Of a stretch of 64,000 bases of DNA, positions 47,284 to 57,833 are shown piece after piece. Origin of the DNA: Verrucomicrobiota bacterium (GTDB lineage Bacteria > Verrucomicrobiota > Verrucomicrobiia > Limisphaerales > JAFGQR01); assembly GCA_016935555.1 (NCBI GenBank), contig JAFGQR010000163.1:21963-85962 (forward strand), in the 5' to 3' direction. Under the pieces are notes generated by a model, which saw only the letters and a program-made list of their open reading frames with translations, had not been told where the DNA came from and did not search any database. A program made the translations under genes and the position numbers. Numbering within the stretch: the stretch's first letter is position 1; every line of letters starts with the position of its first letter.

Positions 47284-49128
47284 ATGAAACGAACACAGAA
47301 GAAAGTGAAACCGAACGGAGCCAAGCAAGCCGCCCTGAAGAGCAATGAACTGGGTTCGAGGCACTTGGACAGCACACCCGTTCCCAGAACATCGTTGCAT
47401 CTCCGGCGCACCGTGCGCCACAGGAAACCCGTCATTGCGTTGCCCAAAGTCCCCGCGATTGCCGTCGAGCCCGCATCCTCCACTCCCCCCATCAGAACCC
47501 AGAGCGGCCTGGACATCACTGAACGCATCGCCGAGTTGACAAACATCGCGCAAACCAAGGGCTGCCTGACGTTCGAAGACGTGCGCGAGGCGTGCGCCCT
47601 CGAGGATCTGACTCCGGATGAGTTCGTCGACATTTACAGCGCCCTGGCGCACGCCGGGGTGGAAGTGGTCGAACGCGCGCCTGCTGCTCCCGCCACCGCC
47701 GCTTCATCCAAAGATGCCGCCGAACCCGAAGATGTGCGGCTGGACATCCTGGACGATCCCATCCGGCTTTACCTCAAACAAATGGGCCGCACACCCCTCC
47801 TGAACCGCGAGGGCGAAGTGTCGATCTGCAAGCGCATTGAAGAGGCAGAAAACGAGGTGCGCCACATCCTCTACGGATTCGGCTTCACGGCCAAGGAACA
47901 CATCGCGCTGGCGGAGAAACTCTATTCCGAACCGCCGAAGGAGCGCTTTGACCGCGTCATTCTCGACACCAAGGCGCCCGTGCGCCTCAAGCATCTGCAG
48001 AACCTGCGCACACTCGTCAAACGGGTCGGCGCCCTGGACCGCAAGGCCGACCTGAAATACGCCGAGTGGCGCAAGACCGCCGGCGCCATTGCCAAGGAGA
48101 GGCGACTCCACGAATACCGGAAACTGGACCGGTCTCTGCAAACCATGTTGCCCGCGTTCTGCTATCAGCCCCGCATCGTCGAGGAAATGGCCGTCGTTGC
48201 CGCCAACGTCGAGGAGCAAATGCAGAACTGCCTGCGAACCTTGCAGGAGACCAAGGGCCTCCGCCCCTCCGCGCGCCACGACACGCTGGTGACCGGGGCC
48301 CGGGAGAAACTCAAGAACCTGGAAAGCTTCGTGCGCATGCCCGGAGAGGATTACCTGCGCGCCTGCAGCCTCATGAAACAGGCAGCCGCCCGCGCCCGCA
48401 ACGCCAAAACGGAAATGGTCGAAGCCAACCTGCGCCTCGTCGTCTCCGTCGCCCGCAAATACTCCAATCGCGGCCTGTCGCTGCTGGACATGATCCAGGA
48501 GGGCAACCTGGGCCTGATGCGCGCCGTGGAGAAGTTCGAATACCGCCGGGGCTACAAGTTCTCCACCTACGCGGTCTGGTGGATCCGGCAGGCGGTGACA
48601 CGCGCGCTGGCCGACCAGGCGCGCACGGTGCGGATTCCGGTGCACATGATCGAGGTCATCCACAAGGCGGTCCGCGTCCAGCAGCAGATCGTCCAGGAAC
48701 TGGGCCGCGAAGCCACCCCGGAGGAAATCGCCGACGAAATGCAAATGCCCGTCGAGCGCGTTCGCGCCCTGCTTAAGATGTCCCAGCAGGCGGTCTCCCT
48801 CCAAACGCCCGTCGGCGACGAGGCCGACGCCAGCCTCGGGGATTTCATCGAGGACAAGACGGCCGAGGACCCGGCGGAGAAAACCGGCTACCTGCTCCTG
48901 AAAAGCCGCCTGGCAGGGGTGCTGTCGACACTCACCGAGCGCGAGCGGCGCGTGCTGGAATTGCGGTTCGGCCTCAAAGACGGCGACGAATACACCCTCG
49001 AGGAAGTCGGCAAACAATACAAGGTCACCCGCGAACGCATCCGCCAGATCGAAGCCAAAGCATTGCGGAAATTGCGCCACCCGACCCGCGCCCGCGAATT
49101 GCAGGGCTTCCTCGACACGGAAGACTGA
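47284..49128 (+). CDS. rpoD: RNA polymerase primary sigma factor (RpoD/SigA-like)
   Basis: Region 1.2 [22 protein letters not shown]; region 2 [74 protein letters not shown]; region 4 [15 protein letters not shown]...[19 protein letters not shown]. Start at 47272 or 47284. Confidence 0.93.
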   Translation: MKRTQKKVKPNGAKQAALKSNELGSRHLDSTPVPRTSLHLRRTVRHRKPVIALPKVPAIAVEPASSTPPIRTQSGLDITERIAELTNIAQTKGCLTFEDVREACALEDLTPDEFVDIYSALAHAGVEVVERAPAAPATAASSKDAAEPEDVRLDILDDPIRLYLKQMGRTPLLNREGEVSICKRIEEAENEVRHILYGFGFTAKEHIALAEKLYSEPPKERFDRVILDTKAPVRLKHLQNLRTLVKRVGALDRKADLKYAEWRKTAGAIAKERRLHEYRKLDRSLQTMLPAFCYQPRIVEEMAVVAANVEEQMQNCLRTLQETKGLRPSARHDTLVTGAREKLKNLESFVRMPGEDYLRACSLMKQAAARARNAKTEMVEANLRLVVSVARKYSNRGLSLLDMIQEGNLGLMRAVEKFEYRRGYKFSTYAVWWIRQAVTRALADQARTVRIPVHMIEVIHKAVRVQQQIVQELGREATPEEIADEMQMPVERVRALLKMSQQAVSLQTPVGDEADASLGDFIEDKTAEDPAEKTGYLLLKSRLAGVLSTLTERERRVLELRFGLKDGDEYTLEEVGKQYKVTRERIRQIEAKALRKLRHPTRARELQGFLDTED

Positions 49129-49135
49129 GGCCCCG

Positions 49136-50425
49136 GTGCGATCCGGCAATGCTGATGGCCCCCCGCTGCCGGCTCGGCCCGTCCACTACGCATGGGTGGT
49201 GCTGGGATTCGTCGTCCTGGCCGTGTTCAGTTCGCTCGGGCTGGCGCGGTTTGGCTACACCGCGATCCTGCCGGCCATGCAGGACGCGCTGGCGCTCTCC
49301 AACCTCCAAACGGGCATGCTCCAGTCGTCAAACCTCCTCGGCTACATGCTCGCCGTGGTGTTCGCCGGCGTCCTCGCCACGCGGTTCGGACCGCGCCTCG
49401 TCGTGTCCGCATCCCTCCTGCTCACCGGCGCGGCAATGCTCCTCACAGGCTGGATCCCCACCTTCGGCGGCGCCCAAGCCGGCCGCTTCCTCGCAGGCGT
49501 CGGCGGCGCCGGCGGCAATGTCCCCGCCATGGCCCTCGTCTCCGCCTGGTTCGGCCCCCGACGCCGCGGCGTCGCCACGGGCATCGGCGTCGCCGGATCC
49601 AGCGTCGGCCTGATGGTCACGGGCCCGCTGATTCCACGCCTCCTGGAGCGGCACGATTGGCGGGTCTGCTGGTACGTGCTGGGAGCCCTCGCCGTCGCCA
49701 CCGCCGCGTTGTGCCTCGCATTCCTCCGCAACCGCCCCGCCGACCACGGGCTCCTGCCCCTGGGCGATGCCCCCCGCGACGCCGCCCGCCCCAATGCCAC
49801 CCGGGGCGCGTCCGCCCTGGATTGGGGCTCGGTCTACCGCTCGCGCCGGCTCTGGCACCTCGCAGTGGTGTATTTCGCCTTCGGATTCTCGTACATCATC
49901 TACTCGACCTTCTTCATCCGCTACCTGTCCAGAGAAGGCGGCTTCACCCTGGCCGGTGCCGGCCAACTCTGGTTCCGCATCGGCCTGGTCTCGATCGTCA
50001 GCGGCTTCCTCTGGGGCGGCGTTTCCGACCGCTGGGGCCGGAAGCTGGCCCTGTTCGGCGTGTTCCTCGTTCAGGCCATCGCCTTCGGCATCCTGGGAGT
50101 GGGCCACCGCGTGGGCACCGTCTATGCCTCGGCCGCCCTGTTCGCCCTGACGGCCTGGAGCATCCCGGCGCTCATGGCCGCCCTGGCCGGCGACCTCTTC
50201 GGAGCGCGGCTGGCCCCTGCGGCGCTCGGGCTGATGACGATCGTGTTCGGCCTGGGGCAGGCGCTGGGGCCGTTTGTCGCAGGGAAAATGGCGGACGCGG
50301 CGCAATCCTTTGCGCCGGCTTTCCTGCTCGCAGGCGCCGTGGCGTTGGTGCTGGGCGGCGGCGGCACGCTGTTCCTGCCGGGCAAGGAAGCGTCCGCCGC
50401 GCCGGCGCAATCGCCGGCGGGCTGA
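49136..50425 (+). CDS. MFS transporter (YbfB/YjiJ-like)
   Basis: 429 aa polytopic; HYAWVVLGFVVLAVFSSLGLARFGYTAILPAMQDALALSNLQTGMLQSSNLLGYM. Confidence 0.85.
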   Translation: MRSGNADGPPLPARPVHYAWVVLGFVVLAVFSSLGLARFGYTAILPAMQDALALSNLQTGMLQSSNLLGYMLAVVFAGVLATRFGPRLVVSASLLLTGAAMLLTGWIPTFGGAQAGRFLAGVGGAGGNVPAMALVSAWFGPRRRGVATGIGVAGSSVGLMVTGPLIPRLLERHDWRVCWYVLGALAVATAALCLAFLRNRPADHGLLPLGDAPRDAARPNATRGASALDWGSVYRSRRLWHLAVVYFAFGFSYIIYSTFFIRYLSREGGFTLAGAGQLWFRIGLVSIVSGFLWGGVSDRWGRKLALFGVFLVQAIAFGILGVGHRVGTVYASAALFALTAWSIPALMAALAGDLFGARLAPAALGLMTIVFGLGQALGPFVAGKMADAAQSFAPAFLLAGAVALVLGGGGTLFLPGKEASAAPAQSPAG

Positions 50426-50597
50426 AGCGGCAGCCGGCCAAGCCTCCGGAACCACCAGGCCGTGCCGCCGGCGCGGGGTGTCGTGCCCCCCCTTGGCTTC
50501 GCGCTGCCGCGCTGCCGCCTTCAATGCTTCCTCCCTTGGCATCAGGGCCGGAAAGGCCTAAAGTAGTGGATTGTTTGGACGCGGCGATTGGCAAGTC

Positions 50598-53500
50598 ATG
50601 GCGAAGGAATGGATCCGGATCGGCGGCGCGCGTGAGCACAACCTCAAGAACCTCACGCTGGCGATTCCGCGCGACAGGCTGGTGGTCATCACCGGCCTGA
50701 GCGGCTCGGGGAAGTCGTCGCTCGCCTTCGACACCATTTATGCCGAAGGCCAGCGCAAATACGTCGAGTCGCTCTCAGCCTACGCCCGGCAGTTTCTCGA
50801 CCAGATGCAGAAGCCGGACGTGGACTACATTGAGGGCCTGTCGCCGGCCATCGCCATCGAGCAGCGCAATGCCGGCAGCAACCCCCGATCCATCATCGCC
50901 ACCACCACCGAAATCTACGATTACCTCCGCCTGCTCTACGCCCACGTCGGTCAGCCCCACTGCCCCGTCACCGGCCTCCCCATCACCTCCCAAACCACCA
51001 CCCAAATCGTTGATGCCATCCTCGCCCTCCCCCCAAAAACCCGCATCCTCCTGCTCGCCCCCGTCGTCCGCGACCAGCGAGGCGAGTTCCGGGACGTCAT
51101 CGAACGCCTGGCCCGCGAGGGGTTCGTCCGCGCCCGCGTCGATGGCACCCTGGTCGAACTCGAAAGCAATGTCCGCATCAAACTCGACCCCAAAGAACGC
51201 CACCACATCGACGCCGTGGTCGACCGGCTCGTCGTCGACGAAAAAATCCGTGTCCGGCTCAGCGACAGCGTGGAGACGGCCCTCAAATGGGGAGAGGGGC
51301 GGCTGCTGGTGCTGCACCAAGGCCCGGACGCCGTGGAGGGAAAAAGCCGGAACGCGACCGTGCCGGACGGACCCGGAGCCGGCGCGAGTTCGCGCGTCGT
51401 GACGCTGGGCGGGTCGGTTTGGCGGGAGACGCTTCACTCGAACCGGAACTACAGCCCCGCCACGGGGCAAAGCTACGAAAAACCCACCCCGAAACATTTC
51501 TCCTTTAACGCGCCTGCGGGAGCCTGCACGGTCTGCCACGGGCTGGGACAGAAAATGGTGTTCGACGAAGGGCTGGTCGTGCCGGACCCGGCGCGATCGC
51601 TCGAGCAAGGCGCGGTGCTGCCCTGGCGGCGGGGCGGCAAGCGCATGGTGGCCTACTACAAGGCAATGCTGCGCGCCGTCGCCGCCCATTACCGCCAAAG
51701 CCTCGACACTCCTTACGCCAAACTGCCGGAGGACTTCCGGCGCGTCCTGATGCGCGGCAGCAGCGCCACCGAAATCCAATTCCACTTCTGGCGCGCCGGG
51801 AAACCCTGCCCCGTGCGCCGCCCCTTCGAAGGTGTCCTGCCGAACCTCGAACGCCTCTACCAGGAAACCGAAAGCGAATTCACCCGCAACCGCCTCAAGG
51901 CCTTCATGAGCCCTCAATTCTGCGACGCCTGCCGCGGCAAACGCCTGAAACCCGAAATCCTCGCCGTCACCCTCTCCAGCGCCCCACGCAAACCCCAAAG
52001 CCCGGAAACCACCGCCCCTGACCCGGAACCCGCCGGCAGCGGGCGCCCTGCCCCGAAGCCGGCCCCGGCCGATCCCAATCCCGCCAACCAACGCGAACAG
52101 GCCCCACCGTCGGATCCCCACACCGCCCCACCCCCCGCCCTTCACCCTCCTCAATCCCGCGTCCCCGGCCTGTCCATCATGGACGTCTGCGACCTGTCCA
52201 TCGACGAGGCCGACGCCTTCTTTGCCAACCTCACACTGACCGAGTTCCAACGCCAGATTGCCGCCGAACCCGTCAAGGAAATCCGCTCCCGGCTCCGGTT
52301 CCTGAAGGACGTCGGGCTCGGGTATCTGACGCTGAGCCGGGAAAGCGGAACGCTTAGCGGCGGCGAAGCGCAGCGAATCCGCTTGGCCACCCAAATCGGC
52401 GCCGGCCTCGTCGGCGTGCTGTACATCCTCGACGAACCCAGCATTGGCCTCCATCAGCGCGACAACGCGCGCCTGCTCCAAACCCTCAAACACCTGCGCG
52501 ACCTCGGCAACTCGGTGCTCGTGGTCGAACACGACGAGGACACCATGCGCCAGGCCGATTACCTCGTCGATCTCGGCCCAGGCGCCGGCGTGCGCGGCGG
52601 CGAGGTCGTCGCCGCCGGATCCCTCCCCGAAATTCTCGCCCACCCCAAATCGCTGACCGCCAAATACCTCGCCGGCGAACTGGCCATCCCCGTCCCGAAA
52701 CACCGCGTCGCCCCCGACGCCACACGCGGCTGGCTCGAAATCGTCGGCGCCACCGAAAACAACCTCAAGAACATCGACGTCCGCATCCCCCTGGGCACCC
52801 TCACGTGCGTCACCGGCGTGAGCGGTTCCGGCAAAAGCACCCTCGTGGACGACATCCTCCGCCGCGCGCTGTTCCGCTTCTGGCATGGCTCCAAAGAACG
52901 CCCCGGCGCCCACCGCACCATCCTCGGGAAAGAGCACCTCGACAAGATCATCGTCATCGACCAGACCCCCATCGGACGCACCCCGCGCAGCAACCCCGCC
53001 ACCTACACCGGCATGTTCAACGAAATCCGCGACCTCTTCGCCCGCCTGCCAGCAGCAAAAATCCGCGGCTACGGCGCCGGCCGCTTCAGCTTCAACGTCA
53101 AGGGCGGCCGCTGCGAAAAATGCCAGGGCGACGGCCTGATCAAGATTGAAATGCATTTTCTGCCCCCGGTGTATGTGACCTGCGAAGCCTGCGGCGGACG
53201 CCGCTACAACCGCGAAACCCTGGAAATCAATTTCAAAGGCGTCAATATCGCCGATGTCCTCGACATGACCGTCGACGAGGCCGTCGTCTTCTTCCGTGCC
53301 GTGCCCCACATCCACGATACCTGCCTCACCCTCGCCGAAGTCGGCCTGGGGTACCTGCGCCTCGGCCAGGCGGCAACCACGTTGAGCGGAGGCGAGGCCC
53401 AGCGCCTCAAGCTCGCCTCCGAGCTGACCCGCAAAACCACCGGCCGGACCCTCTACCTGCTCGACGAACCCACCACAGGCCTGCACTTCGCCGACGTCGC

Positions 53501-53720
53501 CAAACTGCTCGAGGTCCTCTTCAAACTCCGCGCCCCGGGCAACACCCTCGTCGTCATCGAACACAACCTCGATGTCATCAAAACCGCCGACTGGATCATC
53601 GACCTCGGCCCCGAAGGCGGCGACGCCGGCGGACGCATCGTTGCCCAAGGCACCCCCGGAACCGTCGCCGCCTGCCCCGAAAGCCACACCGGCCGCTTCC
53701 TCAGGCGCGTGCTGAAGTGA
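50598..53720 (+). CDS. uvrA: Excinuclease ABC subunit UvrA
   Basis: Start [140 protein letters not shown]. Confidence 0.97.
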   Translation: MAKEWIRIGGAREHNLKNLTLAIPRDRLVVITGLSGSGKSSLAFDTIYAEGQRKYVESLSAYARQFLDQMQKPDVDYIEGLSPAIAIEQRNAGSNPRSIIATTTEIYDYLRLLYAHVGQPHCPVTGLPITSQTTTQIVDAILALPPKTRILLLAPVVRDQRGEFRDVIERLAREGFVRARVDGTLVELESNVRIKLDPKERHHIDAVVDRLVVDEKIRVRLSDSVETALKWGEGRLLVLHQGPDAVEGKSRNATVPDGPGAGASSRVVTLGGSVWRETLHSNRNYSPATGQSYEKPTPKHFSFNAPAGACTVCHGLGQKMVFDEGLVVPDPARSLEQGAVLPWRRGGKRMVAYYKAMLRAVAAHYRQSLDTPYAKLPEDFRRVLMRGSSATEIQFHFWRAGKPCPVRRPFEGVLPNLERLYQETESEFTRNRLKAFMSPQFCDACRGKRLKPEILAVTLSSAPRKPQSPETTAPDPEPAGSGRPAPKPAPADPNPANQREQAPPSDPHTAPPPALHPPQSRVPGLSIMDVCDLSIDEADAFFANLTLTEFQRQIAAEPVKEIRSRLRFLKDVGLGYLTLSRESGTLSGGEAQRIRLATQIGAGLVGVLYILDEPSIGLHQRDNARLLQTLKHLRDLGNSVLVVEHDEDTMRQADYLVDLGPGAGVRGGEVVAAGSLPEILAHPKSLTAKYLAGELAIPVPKHRVAPDATRGWLEIVGATENNLKNIDVRIPLGTLTCVTGVSGSGKSTLVDDILRRALFRFWHGSKERPGAHRTILGKEHLDKIIVIDQTPIGRTPRSNPATYTGMFNEIRDLFARLPAAKIRGYGAGRFSFNVKGGRCEKCQGDGLIKIEMHFLPPVYVTCEACGGRRYNRETLEINFKGVNIADVLDMTVDEAVVFFRAVPHIHDTCLTLAEVGLGYLRLGQAATTLSGGEAQRLKLASELTRKTTGRTLYLLDEPTTGLHFADVAKLLEVLFKLRAPGNTLVVIEHNLDVIKTADWIIDLGPEGGDAGGRIVAQGTPGTVAACPESHTGRFLRRVLK

Positions 53721-53750
53721 CCCATCGGCGTTGGTGACCCCTTTGCAGTC

Positions 53751-53896
53751 GGACCGACCTCAGGGCATATTCCCGATCATGATTCGCCTCTTTGCAAAGC
53801 TCCTCCTGTTGACGACGCTGCTCACACTGACGGATCGTCTCTTCGCCTCCACAGGCATGGCCAAGTCCGTCCGGACCACGGCCGATCTGGTCAGCG
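53751..53896 (+). repeat. Copy 1 of a duplicated ~146-bp leader/signal-peptide segment
   Basis: ggaccgacctcagggcatattcccgatcatgattcgcctc...ctggtcagcg; about 10 mismatches to 56360-56505 by eye. Confidence 0.88.
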
Positions 53897-54345
53897 TGGA
53901 TGCGGTCATCTCGAACTGCGTCATCAATCTGTCCCCCGACAAGCCGCAGGTCTGGCGGGAAATCGCCCGTGTCTTGAAGCCCGGTGGTCGTGTCCCGGTG
54001 TCTGATCTTGCTCTGCTCAAGCCCCTGCCGCCCGCCGTTGCGCACAGGGTCGAGGCGCTGGTCGGGTGCGTGGCTGGGGCGGTCCTGGTGTCCGACACCG
54101 ACCGGATGGTCCGGGAGGCTGGTCTGGGTGATGTGGTGCTCAAGGCCAAGCCGGGCTACGTGGACGGCATGGTGGATTGGCAAGACCCGCTCTATCAGAA
54201 AATCATGGCTTACTTGCCGGCGGGCACGACGCCCTCGGATTACATCACCAGCCTCGAAGTCACCGCGCAGAAACCATCAGTGCCAGTGGCATCGGCGCCG
54301 GCCGGCGTCCCCAAATCCGTGGCCAAAGCAGGTCAAGGATCCTAG
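53779..54345 (+). pseudogene. Chimeric ORF: duplicated signal peptide fused in frame to the C-terminal half of an ArsM-like arsenite methyltransferase
   Basis: [39 protein letters not shown] joined to [84 protein letters not shown]; no N-terminal SAM-binding motif I. Confidence 0.8.
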
Positions 54346-54395
54346 ATTTTCCTGCTCGCGCGTTGTGTAACAATCTAGTAGCTTGACACGTTGAA

Positions 54396-55301
54396 ATGAG
54401 CAGCGGCCGGACATTCTTCGCAAAAAATCGCCGGTCCTCCGGAAAACCAAAGGGCACTTCGCCCGAAGTGATCCTGCGCAAGATGTGCATTTTCTGCGAA
54501 AAGCGGGGCAAATCCTATCCTGTCCCGGCATTGCTGATTCTGGCCAACCGGGCGGGATTTTTGTGGCTGTCCAAGTTATTTGCCCGATGCGCCCTGAAAA
54601 CCAGCGAGACAAAGCCGCCATTCGGCGATCCAGATGACTACGAACTCGTTGACCACATCGGCCACCCCGAGATCAACTCCATTCACAGCGACGAACTTCC
54701 CCTTCGCTTGGGTGTTCTGACCGCGAAAAACCGGCGCGCTGTGTTCAAGAGATACAGCATTAGGGCGCACAAGCCTTTCAAAGGCGATTTGATCCGTCAG
54801 TATCAACGGCAGATCGCCGAGGTTAGGCCCCAGTGGCGACAAGAGCTGGCGTTCGATCGACAATGCGCGAAGGACCAGGAGAAGGGGAAACGGCGATGGA
54901 AGAAGGTTTTCGATCAATTACGACGAAAACAAATGCGGGAGGTGAACCAACCGGAACGCTCCCGATCAGGCAAGCCGCCACTCATCCGCCGTCTTTTCTT
55001 CGGCATTGCGGAGCTTGAGGTTTGCAGTGGATTTCGGCGTCCGCAGTATCTCGGGTGTCGCAAGCCATTTCCTGATGGCAGTTTCTTCGGTGCGATCTAT
55101 GTGTTTGCGCGAACTCGGCGCGAAGCCGCCCGGCGTTTTCGCGATGACCTCGAGGCTGCCGGTTACAAAGTCACGAACATATCCGATGTTGCGCCGCATC
55201 GTTCCAATCGGCCCGCCCCGACGCATATCCAACCGGAGGATGTGCTGCGGGCCTGCGACAGCCAGGAGGTTCTTTACGATGGGTTTAGACGGTGGGGTTA
55301 G
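54396..55301 (+). CDS. Hypothetical protein of unknown family
   Basis: 301-aa ORF (MSSGRTFFAKNRRSSGKPKGTSPEVILRKMCIFCEKRGKSYPVPALL...); CxxC near N-terminus, basic central region; lower-GC sequence than flanks by eye; family not recognised. Confidence 0.55.
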   Translation: MSSGRTFFAKNRRSSGKPKGTSPEVILRKMCIFCEKRGKSYPVPALLILANRAGFLWLSKLFARCALKTSETKPPFGDPDDYELVDHIGHPEINSIHSDELPLRLGVLTAKNRRAVFKRYSIRAHKPFKGDLIRQYQRQIAEVRPQWRQELAFDRQCAKDQEKGKRRWKKVFDQLRRKQMREVNQPERSRSGKPPLIRRLFFGIAELEVCSGFRRPQYLGCRKPFPDGSFFGAIYVFARTRREAARRFRDDLEAAGYKVTNISDVAPHRSNRPAPTHIQPEDVLRACDSQEVLYDGFRRWG

Positions 55302-55342
55302 CTGATTGAACGGGCTGCGCAGGAATCATCGGATCAAGCTTG

Positions 55343-55507
55343 TCAATGGCGCCCAATTCCGCCTCCTGGTCTTCGCGGGGGGCACCCGCCATCGGCGTGC
55401 GGGTTCCGGCCCACGTCAATCGTCAGGTCATCGGAATCGACCTCGTAGTCGCGCAGTTCGTAGCGGATGCCGAGGGTGTCGAGTATTCGGATGGCGTTGG
55501 TTTTCAT
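55343..55507 (-). pseudogene. Truncated YbaK/EbsC-type (Cys-tRNA(Pro) deacylase-like) N-terminal fragment
   Basis: Reverse strand from ATG 55507: MKTNAIRILDTLGIRYELRDYEVDSDDLT, then unrelated sequence IDVGRNPHADGGCPPRRPGGGIGRH and stop. Confidence 0.7.
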
Positions 55508-55963
55508 TCAATCGGCAACGAACACGGCGAAGAATCCGCTTTTGGGTGGGGCTTCGGTTTGAATCGCGTTCCGAGTCCAGAAAGGCTCCGGCTTGGCGCT
55601 GGTCGTGCCGCCGCAGACGATTACCGTCCTGCCCCGGATCGGGCGCGCGTCCACCGCGTGCGTCTCGGCCCCGGCTTGGAGGCGGACGCAGAACACGTGT
55701 GGTTGTCGTTGATGCAGTTCAAGCATCACCGAGCCGTCAGACAGAATGCGCGCACCACGGACGGAATCATTGCTGCCGCCGAGCAGCGAGCAGGTGGTGA
55801 AGCTCGTTTCGGTGATGGCCGCGCTCACGGAGCCAGCCGCGCCCAGGATGAGAGGAAGAATGCTAGGCGTTTTTTCCTCCCCGCGCGCCGTGGCGAGCGC
55901 ACCCGCGGAGAGGGCGAGTATCTTGAGCGCCGTGCGGCGCGGGACCGCGTTGGTGGGTTTCAT
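55508..55963 (-). pseudogene. Internally deleted paralog of the protein at 59592-60317
   Basis: ITETSFTTCSLLGGSNDSVRGARILSDGSVML then directly VFCVRLQAGAETHAVDARPIRGRTVIVCGGTTSAKPEPFWTRNAIQTEAPPKSGFFAVFVAD; the 59592 paralog has about 95 extra residues between these blocks. Confidence 0.7.
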
Positions 55964-56092
55964 GACTGCGATACGGCTTACATGGAGACGTCTTCACCGG
56001 TCAAGGACGATGCGGGACTCCGTCGAATGCGAGCTGGCGAGCGGAGGCGAGCAAGTCAGGGTCGCGCAGGGGCAAGACCGCGGCCACGGCGC

Positions 56093-56259
56093 GTGTCTCC
56101 CAGTCCATCGTCCCCATTCAACTCAAGCAGGGTTGGAATGAAGTGCTCGTCAAACTATCCCAGCGCGGCGGCCATTGGGGTTTCGAACTCGAAATCACCG
56201 ATGCCCGCTTGAGCCGGGCGACGGAGGACCTTGAAGCCAGCGCAGTCCCGAGACATTGA
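56093..56259 (+). pseudogene. Orphan C-terminal fragment of a larger secreted protein
   Basis: Frame reads VSQSIVPIQLKQGWNEVLVKLSQRGGHWGFELEITDARLSRATEDLEASAVPRH*, resembling the VPVxLKxGWNxLLVKVxxxxxxWGFxLRxTD ending seen in some secreted Verrucomicrobiota/Planctomycetota proteins; no plausible start upstream. Confidence 0.6.
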
Positions 56260-56359
56260 GATGCGCTAAGAAAGCTCGGGGATGGCCGAGGCAAAAGAGC
56301 GCCGACAACGGGTGAATGCACTGAGGCACGGCCAAGGCATTGAAAATGTCTTCCCATCT

Positions 56360-56505
56360 GGACCGATCTCAGGGCACATTCCCGATCATGATTCGCCTCC
56401 TTGCAACACTCTTTCTGTTGACGACGCTGCTCACACTGACGGATCGTCTCTTCGCCTCCACAGGCATGGCCCAGTCCGTCCGCACCACGGCCCATCTGGT
56501 CAGCG
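56360..56505 (+). repeat. Copy 2 of the duplicated ~146-bp leader/signal-peptide segment
   Basis: ggaccgatctcagggcacattcccgatcatgattcgcctc...ctggtcagcg; matches 53751-53896. Confidence 0.88.
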
Positions 56506-57833
56506 CGGTGCGTGAGGGCGCGGAAGGCGCCACCATCGAGATTGCCGCGGGAACGTATGCGCTGGCCGCCCCGCTCGAGCCCAAAGCCGGAATGACTCTC
56601 AAGGGCGCCGGGATAAACCAGACCGTGCTGACACACGTCGCGTCCTGGAAACCATCCACCAAGACTTTGCCCGACCCGGAAATGAAGACCCAGGGAATGG
56701 ACACCCACGCCTATCTCCTCCGCCTGCAAGACAAGGCGCCGGGCATCACGATTTCCGATATGACGCTGCGCGGTCCGCAGCTTCACGGCGCCATCTACGG
56801 GTGGGCGAACAACGAGCTTCACCTCCACCATCTGCGCGTTGAAGATGTTTTGTGGGCGGGCATCCGAACCTTTCTGATGAAGGGCGCCAGGATCCACGAT
56901 TGCGAATTCATCGACGCGGGCGGTCGCTGGCAACGCGGTGAACCCGGACTCAAAGGAGGCATCACTGGCGGCGCCATTTTTGCGATTTGGATGTCCGATA
57001 CCGAGATCTCTCACAATCGCTTTCGGCGCACCCAACTGGGCAAGGCCGACGAATTCTACGGGATCAAAGGCCGCCAGGGAAAGCGCTGTCGGCTTCACCA
57101 CAACACGATTGAAGTGAACTTCTCGATGGAATTCCCCTTTGAGAACGACGAGGACATGGAGATCGACCACAATATCTGCCACGGCACGGTCTCCATTCCC
57201 AAGTACGCGGGCGGGCCGGTCCCGGCCAGTGGCCGCACGTTCCATATTCATCACAATTGGTTTCGGGACAGCTATTCCATCGAGTTCGTCCGGAACGGGG
57301 TCGAGATCGATCACAACCTGTTCGACTTCGACGCCAAGAAGGATCACGGCAACCTGATTTCCGGCTTTGGAAAAGCGCCGGCGAACGGTCCGGCCAGCTT
57401 TCACAACAACCTGGTCAGCAACCCGGGTCGCGGCGTGATGTGGATCCATGAGCCCTACCGCAATCTCGACATCCGCAACAATCATATCGTGGCCCGAACC
57501 ACGGCCACGCCGCGGCAGGATGGCTTGTTTGGCTTCAATCCTCAGTGTGATTTCCCAACCATTCGCATTCGAAACAACTTCATCGCCTGCGAGGGCCGTT
57601 CGCGCCCGCTGCTGCGCAATGATCCCAGCTGCGGCGCTAGGATTGAGAACAACAGGCTGGTGAACGTGTCCGACACTGAGCGCTACAAGAACCCGAAAAC
57701 CGACGCACCCTGCGGCCTGGAGTCCCCACTCCAATTCGAGTGCGGCGTCCATGGCGAAGCCCGTGTGGATGGGTGGAAGGCGCGAACACCGCCAGGAATG
57801 GATTCCATGTCTGGCGCGTCACCCGCGGGGTAA
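56388..57833 (+). CDS. Secreted right-handed parallel beta-helix protein (pectate lyase-like)
   Basis: Signal peptide [61 protein letters not shown]; repeated IHHNWF/IDHNLF/FHNNLV/IRNNHIV rungs. Confidence 0.85.
   Translation: MIRLLATLFLLTTLLTLTDRLFASTGMAQSVRTTAHLVSAVREGAEGATIEIAAGTYALAAPLEPKAGMTLKGAGINQTVLTHVASWKPSTKTLPDPEMKTQGMDTHAYLLRLQDKAPGITISDMTLRGPQLHGAIYGWANNELHLHHLRVEDVLWAGIRTFLMKGARIHDCEFIDAGGRWQRGEPGLKGGITGGAIFAIWMSDTEISHNRFRRTQLGKADEFYGIKGRQGKRCRLHHNTIEVNFSMEFPFENDEDMEIDHNICHGTVSIPKYAGGPVPASGRTFHIHHNWFRDSYSIEFVRNGVEIDHNLFDFDAKKDHGNLISGFGKAPANGPASFHNNLVSNPGRGVMWIHEPYRNLDIRNNHIVARTTATPRQDGLFGFNPQCDFPTIRIRNNFIACEGRSRPLLRNDPSCGARIENNRLVNVSDTERYKNPKTDAPCGLESPLQFECGVHGEARVDGWKARTPPGMDSMSGASPAG

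Noticed and set aside
50775-53687. 970-aa minus-strand ORF opposite uvrA
   Set aside because: Antisense shadow of uvrA; no recognisable domains.
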